DNA from: Alphaproteobacteria bacterium
GTDB lineage: Bacteria > Pseudomonadota > Alphaproteobacteria > Micavibrionales > Micavibrionaceae
NCBI GenBank assembly: GCA_016699735.1
Contig: CP065008.1
Location: 1,054,001 to 1,118,000 of the forward strand
DNA: 64,000 bases
Direction: 5' to 3'
Position 1 is the stretch's first letter, and every line of letters starts with the position of its first letter. The translations under genes were made by a program, and so were the position numbers. Shown here piece after piece: positions 18,091 to 26,450 of this stretch. The notes under the pieces were generated by a model. The model worked only from the letters and a program-made list of their open reading frames with translations, was not told the origin of the DNA and searched no databases.

Positions 18091-18882
18091 CTATTCATTG
18101 TCTAGACCCATACGATGAAGATCGTCAACCATGCCCTGCAGCTTGATTTCACGGTGCCGCGAAAGTTCATGCTTGGAACGCACCTCGGGCTTAAGCAACA
18201 TATCATACCCCGCATCCCGTGCTACACGCCCGTTAAAAAGTCGGCAAGCCGTAAAACTATAGGCGGCTTCCCGCTTCTCGGCTTTTGTCAATTCGCGCTC
18301 TTCGCTCGCGGCCAGATCGTGGAGAGCCTCGGCCCGGGCCTTATAGGGATGCGTTTGATCGTAAATCTTCTCAATTTGTTCCGCGACGACCTGCAACTCG
18401 ACGACATGATAATCCCCGCCGGAAACGGGAACGGCCAGCTTGCAGTTCAAGGCGCGGTACCCGGTCAAATCCTTGGGATCCTCGAAAAAATCGGTCATAT
18501 GCACCAGATAAATACCGCTCTTGTGCATAAGATCGGAGTTTCTGTTGCCCAAAGTTTGCTTAAGAGCGTTGATTTCCTCAGGTGTTCGTACAACCACCTT
18601 GCCCCGCACATAATCGGTAACAAGCTCGTTTCGTCCGTTGTAATCGCGCTTGGCCTTTTTCTCTGCGGCCGTCAAATCTTTGAGAGGTCCGGTAAAAGCA
18701 TCATGAAGCCGAAGCTCCCGTTTACAGTTCCGCAAAAACCCCAGCAAAACCTCGTTGGCTTCAGACCGCGTCTCTAAAATACGCTCATACGGCATAAGCT
18801 GGCACGGCGACCCGCTCGTGGAATCACGAAACCGCTGTGAAACCTCATCCGCTGCTAAATACTGCAAACCCATCCCTGACAA
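18091..18882 (-). CDS. RelA/SpoT-like nucleotidyl/pyrophosphoryl transferase domain protein
   Basis: 263 residues. A core resembling the (p)ppGpp synthetase domain lies at about 85-190: VTDYVRGKVVVRT with Asp90 where RelA has RDIFGVRV; then MTDFFEDPKDLTGYRALN with Tyr142 and Arg143, like the DYIxxPKxxGYxSLH element; then YHVVELQVV with Glu162 and Gln164, like VEVQIRT; and a following THPYKARAE. There is no hydrolase, TGS or ACT domain, so it is a single-domain protein like small alarmone synthetases or the toxin relatives that act on other nucleotides or on tRNA. It heads an operon with two unknown proteins, a kinase-like and an NDK-like protein. Sequence divergence is large and the function is inferred. 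Confidence 0.55.
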   Translation of the reverse strand: MSGMGLQYLAADEVSQRFRDSTSGSPCQLMPYERILETRSEANEVLLGFLRNCKRELRLHDAFTGPLKDLTAAEKKAKRDYNGRNELVTDYVRGKVVVRTPEEINALKQTLGNRNSDLMHKSGIYLVHMTDFFEDPKDLTGYRALNCKLAVPVSGGDYHVVELQVVAEQIEKIYDQTHPYKARAEALHDLAASEERELTKAEKREAAYSFTACRLFNGRVARDAGYDMLLKPEVRSKHELSRHREIKLQGMVDDLHRMGLDNE

Positions 18883-19060
18883 ACCTTTTAAGGCTTATTT
18901 TTATTGCTTAAAGAAAGATCATACCAAATTCGGAACTATTTTGGCAATAACGGATATTCTTAATATACACGCCTTCGCCCACCCCATTCTCCTCTTGCCT
19001 GAAGGAAAGAGAGCCGCTATACACTGTTTCCGAACAAAATAAGGGTAAAGAGAGGGAAAA

Positions 19061-19483
19061 ATGGCTCTGCAGCGCACACTTTCGATCATCAAACCGGATG
19101 CAACCAAACGCAACCTGACCGGGTCGGTCAACACGCTCTTCGAACAGGCCGGATTACGAATTGTCGGCCAGAAGCGCATCCTCATGACCCTCCAGCAGGC
19201 GCAAAAATTCTATGAAATTCATAAGGATAGGCCATTTTTCGGCGAACTGACGGAATTCATGAGCTCCGGCCCCGTGGTCGTGCAGGTCTTGGAGGGCGAG
19301 AACGCCGTCGCCAAAAACCGCGAAGTCATGGGCGAAACCAACCCCGAAAAGGCTGCCGAAGGCACCGTTCGCAAAAAATTCGCTCTGAACATCGGTGAAA
19401 ACTCCGTTCACGGCTCCGATACGCTCGAAAACGCCGCCAAAGAAATCGCCTTTTTCTTCGCTGAAACCGAAATCGTCGGCTAA
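19061..19483 (+). CDS. ndk: Nucleoside diphosphate kinase
   Basis: Canonical 140-residue enzyme that transfers gamma-phosphate from ATP to NDPs through a phospho-histidine. [12 protein letters not shown] is at the N-terminus, the nucleotide-binding region reads [18 protein letters not shown], and the active-site His117 is in NSVHGSD. A purine-rich site (agagaggg) lies just before the ATG. It ends five bases before the oppositely oriented hybrid kinase gene. Confidence 0.97.
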   Translation: MALQRTLSIIKPDATKRNLTGSVNTLFEQAGLRIVGQKRILMTLQQAQKFYEIHKDRPFFGELTEFMSSGPVVVQVLEGENAVAKNREVMGETNPEKAAEGTVRKKFALNIGENSVHGSDTLENAAKEIAFFFAETEIVG

Positions 19484-19488
19484 CGGGT

Positions 19489-22400
19489 CTATTTCAGCCC
19501 GTCCAGCCACTTCGTAAAAGCGATTTTTGTATTTTTATTGCTCTCTTCAAGCAGGGCGGCTTTTTTGAACGCGAGGTCCGGGTTGGAGGTTTTAGACGCT
19601 TTCTCGGCCTCCCCGGCGATCTTGCTGACCTCCGCCATACCGAAATTCGCCGCCATACCCTTCAGTTCATGGCTGCGCGCAGCAAGCCCCGCAACGTCTT
19701 TTTTCTCCAGAACCTCTTTGATTTGCTCGACGATCTCATCCGCCTTGCTCAAAAATCCCTCAAGCAGTTTGGTGAATTGATCCTTGCCCAGCGTATCCAC
19801 CAGGCTTTTCAGCATTTCAAGATCAAGGAAAGTATCGCTCTTTTTCTCGGTTTTCTGTGATTTGGACATGGGCTCACTCTTGGTTTGCGGGGAAAGTTTA
19901 GGGGCATCGTCAGGGCGGACAGCTTTCTTTTCGGCTTTAAACAAGGGCTCCGCCGCCCGTGCGGATTTTCCGGAGGACGATTTATGAACAGACGCAGAAT
20001 CGCCGGAGTGTTGAGCCATCAGGAACTTCTGGATCTCCGTCAGCTCTTCGTCATCATTGAAACTGAGGTCGTTTTTACGCTTTTTGCTGGCGGAAAGGGC
20101 TGAACCCTCCTTGGCCAGATCTTCGCCGTAATCCAGAGGGTCGTCTTCCTCGTCATCCTCTTCAATCTTCTGTCTGAATTCGTCGAAGGAAAATTCCTTG
20201 CTCTTATCCTCAGGCTCCGCGACCGTGTTTTTGGCGGAGACGGAGAGCGCGGTGGATTTTGATTTCTCTTCATACAATTCGCGGTCGTCAAGGCTGAGCC
20301 CGAGGTCTTTTTCAGTCAGGGATTCAAATGCGCCTTTTTCGGATATATCGGGCAGGGGATTCTCAAACTTCCCCTTGGAGGCGTTGTAGATCACTTCGTT
20401 CAATTTCCTTGGGTCGATAGGCTTCGCGACGAACCCGTTGATTTGAGCTTCGAATATTTCCCTCATTTCCTCAAGCATGACGTTTCCGGTCAGGGCAATG
20501 ATCGGCGTTCGTGCGAGCGCAGTATTCGAACTGGACCGAATCTTCCGGGAGGTTTCAAGCCCGTCCATCCCCTGCATTTGTATATCCATGAAAACCAGCT
20601 GCGGCTTTTCCTTTTCGCACTGCTCAAGCGCCTCGAACCCGTTCGCGGCAAGCAGAACGTCATGCCCGTATTTTCCGAGCAGCCCCTGCAGAACTTTCCG
20701 GTTCATCTCGTTATCCTCGACGACCAAAATACGCATGGGCGGCGTGACAAGCTCCTGATCGCTAAGCGGCTCCGCAACCTCCTCGCCGCTAAGGTCTTGA
20801 AGCATGGGAAGCTCAAAGGAAAATTCTGTTCCCTTGCCGACTTCGCTGGTCACGGTGATCTTGCCGTCCATCGCGTCGATCAGGCGGTCGGAAATCGCAA
20901 GCCCAAGGCCCGTGCCGCCGTATTTGCGGGTAATGCTGGTTTCCGCCTGCGAAAAGGGCGTAAAAAGTTTCGTCTGCGCTTCTTTTGTAATGCCAATCCC
21001 CGTATCGGCCACGGCAAAGCTCACAAGAACGGTTTGCGCCGGATAATTCTCCTTTTTCCCGGGTTTGCGGGCGCTCAATTTAATGGTGACGCCGCCCTCG
21101 GGCGTGAATTTCAGCCCGTTATTGACGAGATTAAGCAGGATTTGCCGGATCCTCGTCGGATCGCCGGAAACGATTTGAGGCAGACCGTCGGCCATCTCAA
21201 GCTTAAGGTAAAGATTTTTCTGGGCCGCATGACCGGACATCAGGGTGACGACGTCTTGCGCCAGTCGCGGCAGATCAAAGGGAACATCCTCGATATCCAT
21301 GCTCCCCCGTTCGATTTTCTCGAAATCGAGAATATCGTTGAGAAGAGTCATCATCGTTTCCCCGGATTTTTTGATCGTATCGACATAATCGGTTTGGGTT
21401 TTATTAAGATTGGTGTCATTCAGCAGTGAAACCATCCCCATGATCCCCGTCATCGGGGTGCGGATTTCATGGCTGACCACGGCCAGAAACGCAGATTTCG
21501 CCATGTTGGCGCGGTCGGCGACTTCCTTGGCGTGACGCATTTCCTCGGCGCGTTGGATTTCTCTTTCCCGCAATTCGCTCATCAACTCGCGCTCACGCTC
21601 GATCACACGCAAAAGGCGGGCCTGATCGGCGGATTCTTTTGATTTCTGCAGGCGGGCCATAGCTTGCGAGTCATGCTTCTGACGAACGAGGTCTTGCTTT
21701 TTCTGTTCCTCTTCATATTTGAGCGCCCGCAGACTGCCCCCGACAAAAAACGCCGCTTGCGGAATGAGCGAAAACCAGAACAGATTGACAATAAAAACAC
21801 TCATCGGAAGGATATCATATGCCCCTAGGCAAAGAGCAGCAAACCCGCACAGATGAACAAGCCAGCCTGCACAGAAGAACTGGCTGCTCTCACGCATATT
21901 GGGGTTTAAAAAGTAGCAGATGGTGATACCTGCCAATATAGAAACGCAAAGGCTTCCGGCAAAAAGCCCAAAGCCGAGGGCTCCCGGCCCGAGAACGAAA
22001 AGAAACAGGCAGGAAGCCGCAACCACGAGAGCGCACAACCCAAGAATGATAATATGCTCGACCGGGTGATCGCTGCCCTCGATGCGAAGGTAGGATTTAA
22101 TATGCAGAAGCGCGAAAATAACGCCCGCGCTGTAGAGCCCGATCAGGAGAGGGCCGGAAACAAGCGAACCGCTGAGGAAGGTCTGGTTGAGAATAAAATA
22201 AAGAACGCAAAGCGAGGCATAATAGAGGAGAAAAAATAAATAGGAGGACTGGCGCGTCATATACAAAAAGGTCGTGAAAACGGCCATCACGATCACGAAG
22301 AAAAGACCGCCAAGGGTTACGCTCAATTCTCCGGAGAGAAGAACGGACAGATATTTTTTCTGCGAAAGAACCTGCGGCGTAAAACTGATCGGAAAACCTT

Positions 22401-22986
22401 TATCGGGATGAAGATAAACGGCCAGAAGATTTGTAGCTTTAGGCTTCAGGGTTAAGGGAAGGGAAGGCCCGAGAAACACTTGCGCGGGCTCTTGCGCGTA
22501 CGGCCCCGGAACACCGGGAAGTTTTAACCCGGGCGAAAGTGCGAAGACGGTGCCCGTGGTCACGTTCATAACCATGACCGAACGGGCAAGCGCCATCCGG
22601 CCACCCAGCGCATCGGAAAAATCCAGAACCCATTCGTCCTCGTCCGTGGAGTTCTCCAGTTCAAACAAAATCCAGAAAGGGGAATCGGAAAGCGGATGAT
22701 GAAGGAGGTCAGACTCGGATTTATCGCCTTTCAGCCCCTTCGTTTGAAAATTCTCAACAAGGGTATTGAGGCTCACGGTTCCATTGGGATCGGGAGTAAC
22801 ATAGCTGTGGGAGCCGACTGTGAACTCCCGCGATGGATCCGTCAGTTTCAGCGCATCGGCAAAGGCGGAGCCGGAACTAAGCACGATTAAAAACCCAAAC
22901 AGAAGCGCTGTCAGACCGCGCATGGGTAATGCCAGAGGTCTGACAGGCGGGGGAAGGGCCAGGAACGGTCTGATAAGATTAAGCAT
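19489..22986 (-). CDS. 7TM hybrid sensor histidine kinase with receiver and Hpt domains
   Basis: 1165 residues from the chosen start. Order: signal peptide; periplasmic 7TMR-DISMED2-like beta domain (about 45-180); seven membrane helices (about 214-425); coiled coil; HisKA with the phospho-acceptor in VVSHEIRTPMTG (His about 505); HATPase_c (GGTGLGLAI); a receiver with Asp about 799 in FMDIQMQGMDG; a long acidic linker; and a C-terminal Hpt domain with HELKG (His about 1103). This is a complete intramolecular phosphorelay in the inner membrane, output unknown. The frame extends upstream to 23064, but that extension contains MPFCVLCVIRG, which is encoded by a partial R2 repeat, so I start at the ATG at 22986. 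Confidence 0.88.
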   Translation of the reverse strand: MLNLIRPFLALPPPVRPLALPMRGLTALLFGFLIVLSSGSAFADALKLTDPSREFTVGSHSYVTPDPNGTVSLNTLVENFQTKGLKGDKSESDLLHHPLSDSPFWILFELENSTDEDEWVLDFSDALGGRMALARSVMVMNVTTGTVFALSPGLKLPGVPGPYAQEPAQVFLGPSLPLTLKPKATNLLAVYLHPDKGFPISFTPQVLSQKKYLSVLLSGELSVTLGGLFFVIVMAVFTTFLYMTRQSSYLFFLLYYASLCVLYFILNQTFLSGSLVSGPLLIGLYSAGVIFALLHIKSYLRIEGSDHPVEHIIILGLCALVVAASCLFLFVLGPGALGFGLFAGSLCVSILAGITICYFLNPNMRESSQFFCAGWLVHLCGFAALCLGAYDILPMSVFIVNLFWFSLIPQAAFFVGGSLRALKYEEEQKKQDLVRQKHDSQAMARLQKSKESADQARLLRVIERERELMSELREREIQRAEEMRHAKEVADRANMAKSAFLAVVSHEIRTPMTGIMGMVSLLNDTNLNKTQTDYVDTIKKSGETMMTLLNDILDFEKIERGSMDIEDVPFDLPRLAQDVVTLMSGHAAQKNLYLKLEMADGLPQIVSGDPTRIRQILLNLVNNGLKFTPEGGVTIKLSARKPGKKENYPAQTVLVSFAVADTGIGITKEAQTKLFTPFSQAETSITRKYGGTGLGLAISDRLIDAMDGKITVTSEVGKGTEFSFELPMLQDLSGEEVAEPLSDQELVTPPMRILVVEDNEMNRKVLQGLLGKYGHDVLLAANGFEALEQCEKEKPQLVFMDIQMQGMDGLETSRKIRSSSNTALARTPIIALTGNVMLEEMREIFEAQINGFVAKPIDPRKLNEVIYNASKGKFENPLPDISEKGAFESLTEKDLGLSLDDRELYEEKSKSTALSVSAKNTVAEPEDKSKEFSFDEFRQKIEEDDEEDDPLDYGEDLAKEGSALSASKKRKNDLSFNDDEELTEIQKFLMAQHSGDSASVHKSSSGKSARAAEPLFKAEKKAVRPDDAPKLSPQTKSEPMSKSQKTEKKSDTFLDLEMLKSLVDTLGKDQFTKLLEGFLSKADEIVEQIKEVLEKKDVAGLAARSHELKGMAANFGMAEVSKIAGEAEKASKTSNPDLAFKKAALLEESNKNTKIAFTKWLDGLK

Positions 22987-23018
22987 GGTCCCGAAAGTGC
23001 GTAGTTTGCCCCGAATAA

Positions 23019-23036
23019 CGCAGAGAACGCAGAAAG
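23019..23036. repeat. Partial R2b repeat copy
   Basis: ACGCAGAGAACGCAGA is the reverse complement of the R2b core (TCTGCGTTCTCTGCGT). It lies directly upstream of the hybrid kinase start and would be read as protein if the longest frame were accepted. Confidence 0.55.
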
Positions 23037-23110
23037 GCATCTTCACCCGGTAGTGTGAACCCAAAAGGTTAAGGTTTGCTTAGGACAGGGGGCGGAAAAG
23101 CTTGATTTGA

Positions 23111-23266
23111 TTACGTAAAATCAATAAAAACCAGCGCCAGTAAGATAAGAACAACGCACGTGACAACGACAACGGTCTTCGATACGCAGGCAAAGGAATG
23201 CCACATCTCCTGAGCCTTTTTCAGCTCTTGGGGATCGACGTCAACCGCCTGAGAATGTTCGCCCAT
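23111..23266 (-). CDS. aa3-type cytochrome c oxidase subunit IV (small membrane subunit)
   Basis: A 51-residue protein, easily missed because of its size. It starts with a strong TAAGGAGG 7 bases before the ATG. The sequence has a polar N-terminus (MGEHSQAVDVDPQELKKAQE), the WHSFACVSK junction and one membrane helix (TVVVVTCVVLILLALVF). This matches the bacterial aa3 COX IV family (PF07835-like), a non-catalytic accessory helix of proton-pumping oxidase in alphaproteobacteria. The other cox genes are not in this window, which is usual for this subunit. It lies alone between the hybrid kinase and purN. Confidence 0.78.
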   Translation of the reverse strand: MGEHSQAVDVDPQELKKAQEMWHSFACVSKTVVVVTCVVLILLALVFIDFT

Positions 23267-23322
23267 AGCCTGCCTCCTTAAAAACATCTGCTCTTATGAA
23301 TAAACTGAATCGGCCGGACCTT

Positions 23323-23925
23323 TCAAGCCGGATTCCCCCTGCCGCGCAGGTCTTCACACACAATCCGCACCGCCTCGGGATAGGCCAGATGCTCCTGCTC
23401 CAGAACCCGCGCCGCCAGAGTCTCCGGTGTATCGCCGGACAATATGCCAACACGCTTCTGCACGATGATCGGCCCGCTATCCATCTCAGGGTCGACATAA
23501 TGAACCGTGCAGCCTGCTTCCTTTTTCCCGTCGGCCAGCGCCCGCGCATGGGTGTCCAGCCCCTTGTAATCGGGCAGCAGGGACGGGTGGATATTGATCA
23601 TCCGCCCCGGCCACAACTGAACGAAATCGGCGGTCAGCACCCGCATGAAACCGGCCAGAACCACCAGTTCGGCCCCTGATTTCTCAATCTCTTTCTGCAT
23701 GGCCTCTTCGAAGGAACGCCGGTCGGCATAGGCTTTATGATCCACCACAACCGCCGGAATCTGGGCCTCCCTTGCATATTCAAGCCCCTCGGCCCCCGGC
23801 CGGCTGGAGAGAACAAGGCAAATCTCGGCGGGAAACGAAGGATCGCGGCACGCATGGATGAGGGCATTGAGATTGCTCCCCCGCCCGGAGATCAGAACGG
23901 CGATTTTCAGCCTTTCTCCGCCCAT
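23323..23925 (-). CDS. purN: Phosphoribosylglycinamide formyltransferase
   Basis: Transfers the formyl group of 10-formyl-THF to GAR in purine synthesis. The N-terminal VLISGRGSNLNALI, the formyl-site region LAGFMRVL, the catalytic NIHPSLLPDYKG and the following HYVDPEMDSGPII are all present. 200 residues is normal. It overlaps the 3' end of purM by 19 bases, so the two are translationally coupled. Confidence 0.97.
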   Translation of the reverse strand: MGGERLKIAVLISGRGSNLNALIHACRDPSFPAEICLVLSSRPGAEGLEYAREAQIPAVVVDHKAYADRRSFEEAMQKEIEKSGAELVVLAGFMRVLTADFVQLWPGRMINIHPSLLPDYKGLDTHARALADGKKEAGCTVHYVDPEMDSGPIIVQKRVGILSGDTPETLAARVLEQEHLAYPEAVRIVCEDLRGRGNPA

Positions 23926-25016
23926 GCCGTATCCATAAAGTCGATCTGTATGGCAGGGCCACCCGCCGGACGCGGCTCGATGACTCCGATCCGGCTGACC
24001 GTCTCGCCCTGTGTCTCCAGAGTTTTCCGAACAGCGTCAGCCTGGGCGGGCGCACAGATGACGACCATCCCGATCCCGCAATTCAGCGTCCGCGCCAGAT
24101 CGTCGTTTTCAAGTCCTCCGGCAGCCTTGAGCCAGCCGAAAACCGCTGGCAAAGTCCAGTTCTGTACATCCAGCCGCACGGCAAGATGATCGGGAACGAC
24201 GCGGGGAATATTCTCGCTCAAACCCCCGCCCGTGATATGCGCCAGCCCCCTGATGGCGGGCGATCCGGCGGAATCGTTAATTTTAAGCGCAGCCAGCAAG
24301 GGCCGCACATAAATCCGCGTCGGCACCAGCAACGCGTCGGCAAGGCTCACGCTCCCGTGTCCGTCCGTGAACGGAGCAGGGGAGTCATAGCCCAGCCCGC
24401 AATCCTTCACGATCTTCCGCACAAGTGAATAGCCGTTGGAATGAACCCCGCTGGATGCCAGGCCCAAAACGATATCCCCCGCCTGCATGGTCTCGCCGCT
24501 GATAACGCGGCTCCGGCTGACGGCTCCAACGGAAAACCCCGCAAGGTCGTAATCCCCTTCCGCGTAAAGCCCCGGCATTTCCGCCGTTTCTCCGCCGATC
24601 AGGGCGCATCCGGCCTGCGCGCACCCCTCGGCGATCCCCTGAATCACGGCCTCGGCCACGCGGTTAGCCAGTCGCCCGGTAGCGAAATAATCGAGAAAAA
24701 ACAACGGCTCAGCCCCCTGAACGACTAGATCGTTCACGCACATCGCCACAAGGTCGATCCCGATCGTGTCATGCCGATCGCATTCGATGGCGATTTTGAT
24801 TTTCGTTCCAACGCCGTCGGTGGAGGAGACAAGGATCGGATCATCGTATCCCGCGGCTTTCAGATCAAAAAGCGCCCCGAAACCGCCGATGGAGGACATG
24901 ACGCCGCTTCTCCGGGTCTTCCCGACCATACCCTTGATCCGCTCGACAAGGTCGGCGGCCGCGTCGATATCGACCCCGGCCTCCTTGTAGGCGCTGTTTT
25001 TACTCGCTTCTTTCAT
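23907..25016 (-). CDS. purM: Phosphoribosylformylglycinamidine cyclo-ligase
   Basis: AIR synthetase, the ATP-dependent ring closure of FGAM. SSTDGVGTKIKIA and GIDLVAMCVNDLVVQGAEPL carry the ATP-binding residues, ALIGGETAEMPG follows, and HITGGGLSENIPR is near the C-terminal third. 369 residues is slightly longer than the E. coli protein because of a longer N-terminus. First gene of the purM-purN pair. Confidence 0.97.
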   Translation of the reverse strand: MKEASKNSAYKEAGVDIDAAADLVERIKGMVGKTRRSGVMSSIGGFGALFDLKAAGYDDPILVSSTDGVGTKIKIAIECDRHDTIGIDLVAMCVNDLVVQGAEPLFFLDYFATGRLANRVAEAVIQGIAEGCAQAGCALIGGETAEMPGLYAEGDYDLAGFSVGAVSRSRVISGETMQAGDIVLGLASSGVHSNGYSLVRKIVKDCGLGYDSPAPFTDGHGSVSLADALLVPTRIYVRPLLAALKINDSAGSPAIRGLAHITGGGLSENIPRVVPDHLAVRLDVQNWTLPAVFGWLKAAGGLENDDLARTLNCGIGMVVICAPAQADAVRKTLETQGETVSRIGVIEPRPAGGPAIQIDFMDTAWAEKG

Positions 25017-25081
25017 GTTGCCCTGTCATATGAGGATCGCTATAAACTAAAACAAACCGCTAATTCTTCGGATCGACAAAT

Positions 25082-26392
25082 ATGGGCATATCCTATACGG
25101 CAAGCTACGGCAAGAACGCAATAATCGGCGCTCTTTTTCTTCTGGGCGTTCTTTTGTGGACGGCGGGGGGGCAGGCGCACGCCGCAGAAACCTCTCTGAC
25201 GGTCGAAAACGTCTCGGTGGATGTTACCGCCGAAAATTCCGTGGCCGCCCGCGACAAGGCCTTCGAGGAAGCGCAGTTAAAAGCCTTCAAGATGTTGGCC
25301 GACCGTCTGGTCAGTGAGGGAAAAATCAGCGGCTACCGTACGCCCGATCCGATCACGATTGGCTCGATGGTCAAGGACTTCGAGGTCACGAACGAAAAAC
25401 TCTCCGCCGTCCGTTATGTTGGAACTTACACTTTTCGCTTCCGCGAAGCGGCGGTAAAAAAATATTTTTCGCTCTCCAATCTGGATGTGGCGGGTGCAAC
25501 TCCGACAACCTCATCGCCGGAAAATACCGAAACAAAAACCGCGCAGCCTCTGCTCGTTCTTCCCTTCTATCGTGTCGGCCAAAGCCTGAAAGTCTGGCAG
25601 GAGGGCAATCTGTGGCTGCAGGCTTGGGGCCGTGACTTGAAGGCGGACGCCCGGCCGGTGGAAATTCCTATTGGCGACCTGATGGATGTCGCCGATATCG
25701 GCGAGACGGAGGGTGTTAGCTTCAGCCCGAACGGCCTTGCCCGGATGCAAAAGCGTTACGGCGCGGGAGATGCGGCGATCATCGTGGCCGCAGCGGATGA
25801 CCGTCTGGCCGCCATAAAAGGCGATTCGTCTCCGGCGTCGGGCGTGCTGACCCTGACATTCTACCGCACCGACCGCCGCCGCGCCGAGGCGGTTTACGAA
25901 TTGGCCCTGACCCCGAACGCAGGCGAAAGCCGCGCACAGTTCTTCGCCCGCGCCGTTTCCTCGGCCTACGGGGTACTCAACGGCAACTGGAAAGCGAAGA
26001 CGATAAAAGCCGCGGGCGGTCCCTCGCGGATGTATGTCGTTCATATTCCGATCAAGTCGATTGCCCAGTGGGTCAAGGTGCAGCAGGCGTTGCGGGGTAC
26101 CTCGGGCGTAAGCCAGATGTCGGTGCTGTCCTTGAAACCGCGGGAGGCGTTCGTGCGCTTTAGCTTCGGCGGTGACGCTGCTGCCCTGCGCGAGGCGCTG
26201 GCCAATTCGGGCATGACTTTGGGTGAGCCCTACACCAGCACCTCCGTCCCGCGCTTTTCCGGCCCCGGCAATTCCACGACCGGAAAGGAAATTTATGACA
26301 TAACCGTTGAGGATTCCCGGCCCGCCTCCTTCTACCGCGCACCGGAACCTTCTGCAGGGGGCGCGCAGGAGCAGGGCGTCCACACATTCTAA
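25082..26392 (+). CDS. DUF2066-family exported protein
   Basis: 436 residues. A signal peptide ends at about residue 34 (AHA). The first domain (VDVTAENSVAARDKAFEEAQ, followed by LKAFKMLADRL) matches the DUF2066 start found next to the AI-2E permease and hdaA genes in many alphaproteobacteria. The C-terminal half (residues about 310-390) is predicted mixed alpha/beta. The function is unknown. The gene order suggests an envelope role but that is inference. It is transcribed divergently from purM and leads into the permease gene after 58 bases. Confidence 0.82.
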   Translation: MGISYTASYGKNAIIGALFLLGVLLWTAGGQAHAAETSLTVENVSVDVTAENSVAARDKAFEEAQLKAFKMLADRLVSEGKISGYRTPDPITIGSMVKDFEVTNEKLSAVRYVGTYTFRFREAAVKKYFSLSNLDVAGATPTTSSPENTETKTAQPLLVLPFYRVGQSLKVWQEGNLWLQAWGRDLKADARPVEIPIGDLMDVADIGETEGVSFSPNGLARMQKRYGAGDAAIIVAAADDRLAAIKGDSSPASGVLTLTFYRTDRRRAEAVYELALTPNAGESRAQFFARAVSSAYGVLNGNWKAKTIKAAGGPSRMYVVHIPIKSIAQWVKVQQALRGTSGVSQMSVLSLKPREAFVRFSFGGDAAALREALANSGMTLGEPYTSTSVPRFSGPGNSTTGKEIYDITVEDSRPASFYRAPEPSAGGAQEQGVHTF

Positions 26393-26450
26393 AGCAACTT
26401 GCGTTCTATTCTTCTCAACCATCGAATAAGGACAGGCAGAGCGTTTCATT

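Noticed and set aside
16606..18882. Prophage or integrative element around the RelA/SpoT-like operon
   Set aside because: No integrase, att-like direct repeat, tRNA or phage structural gene flanks it.
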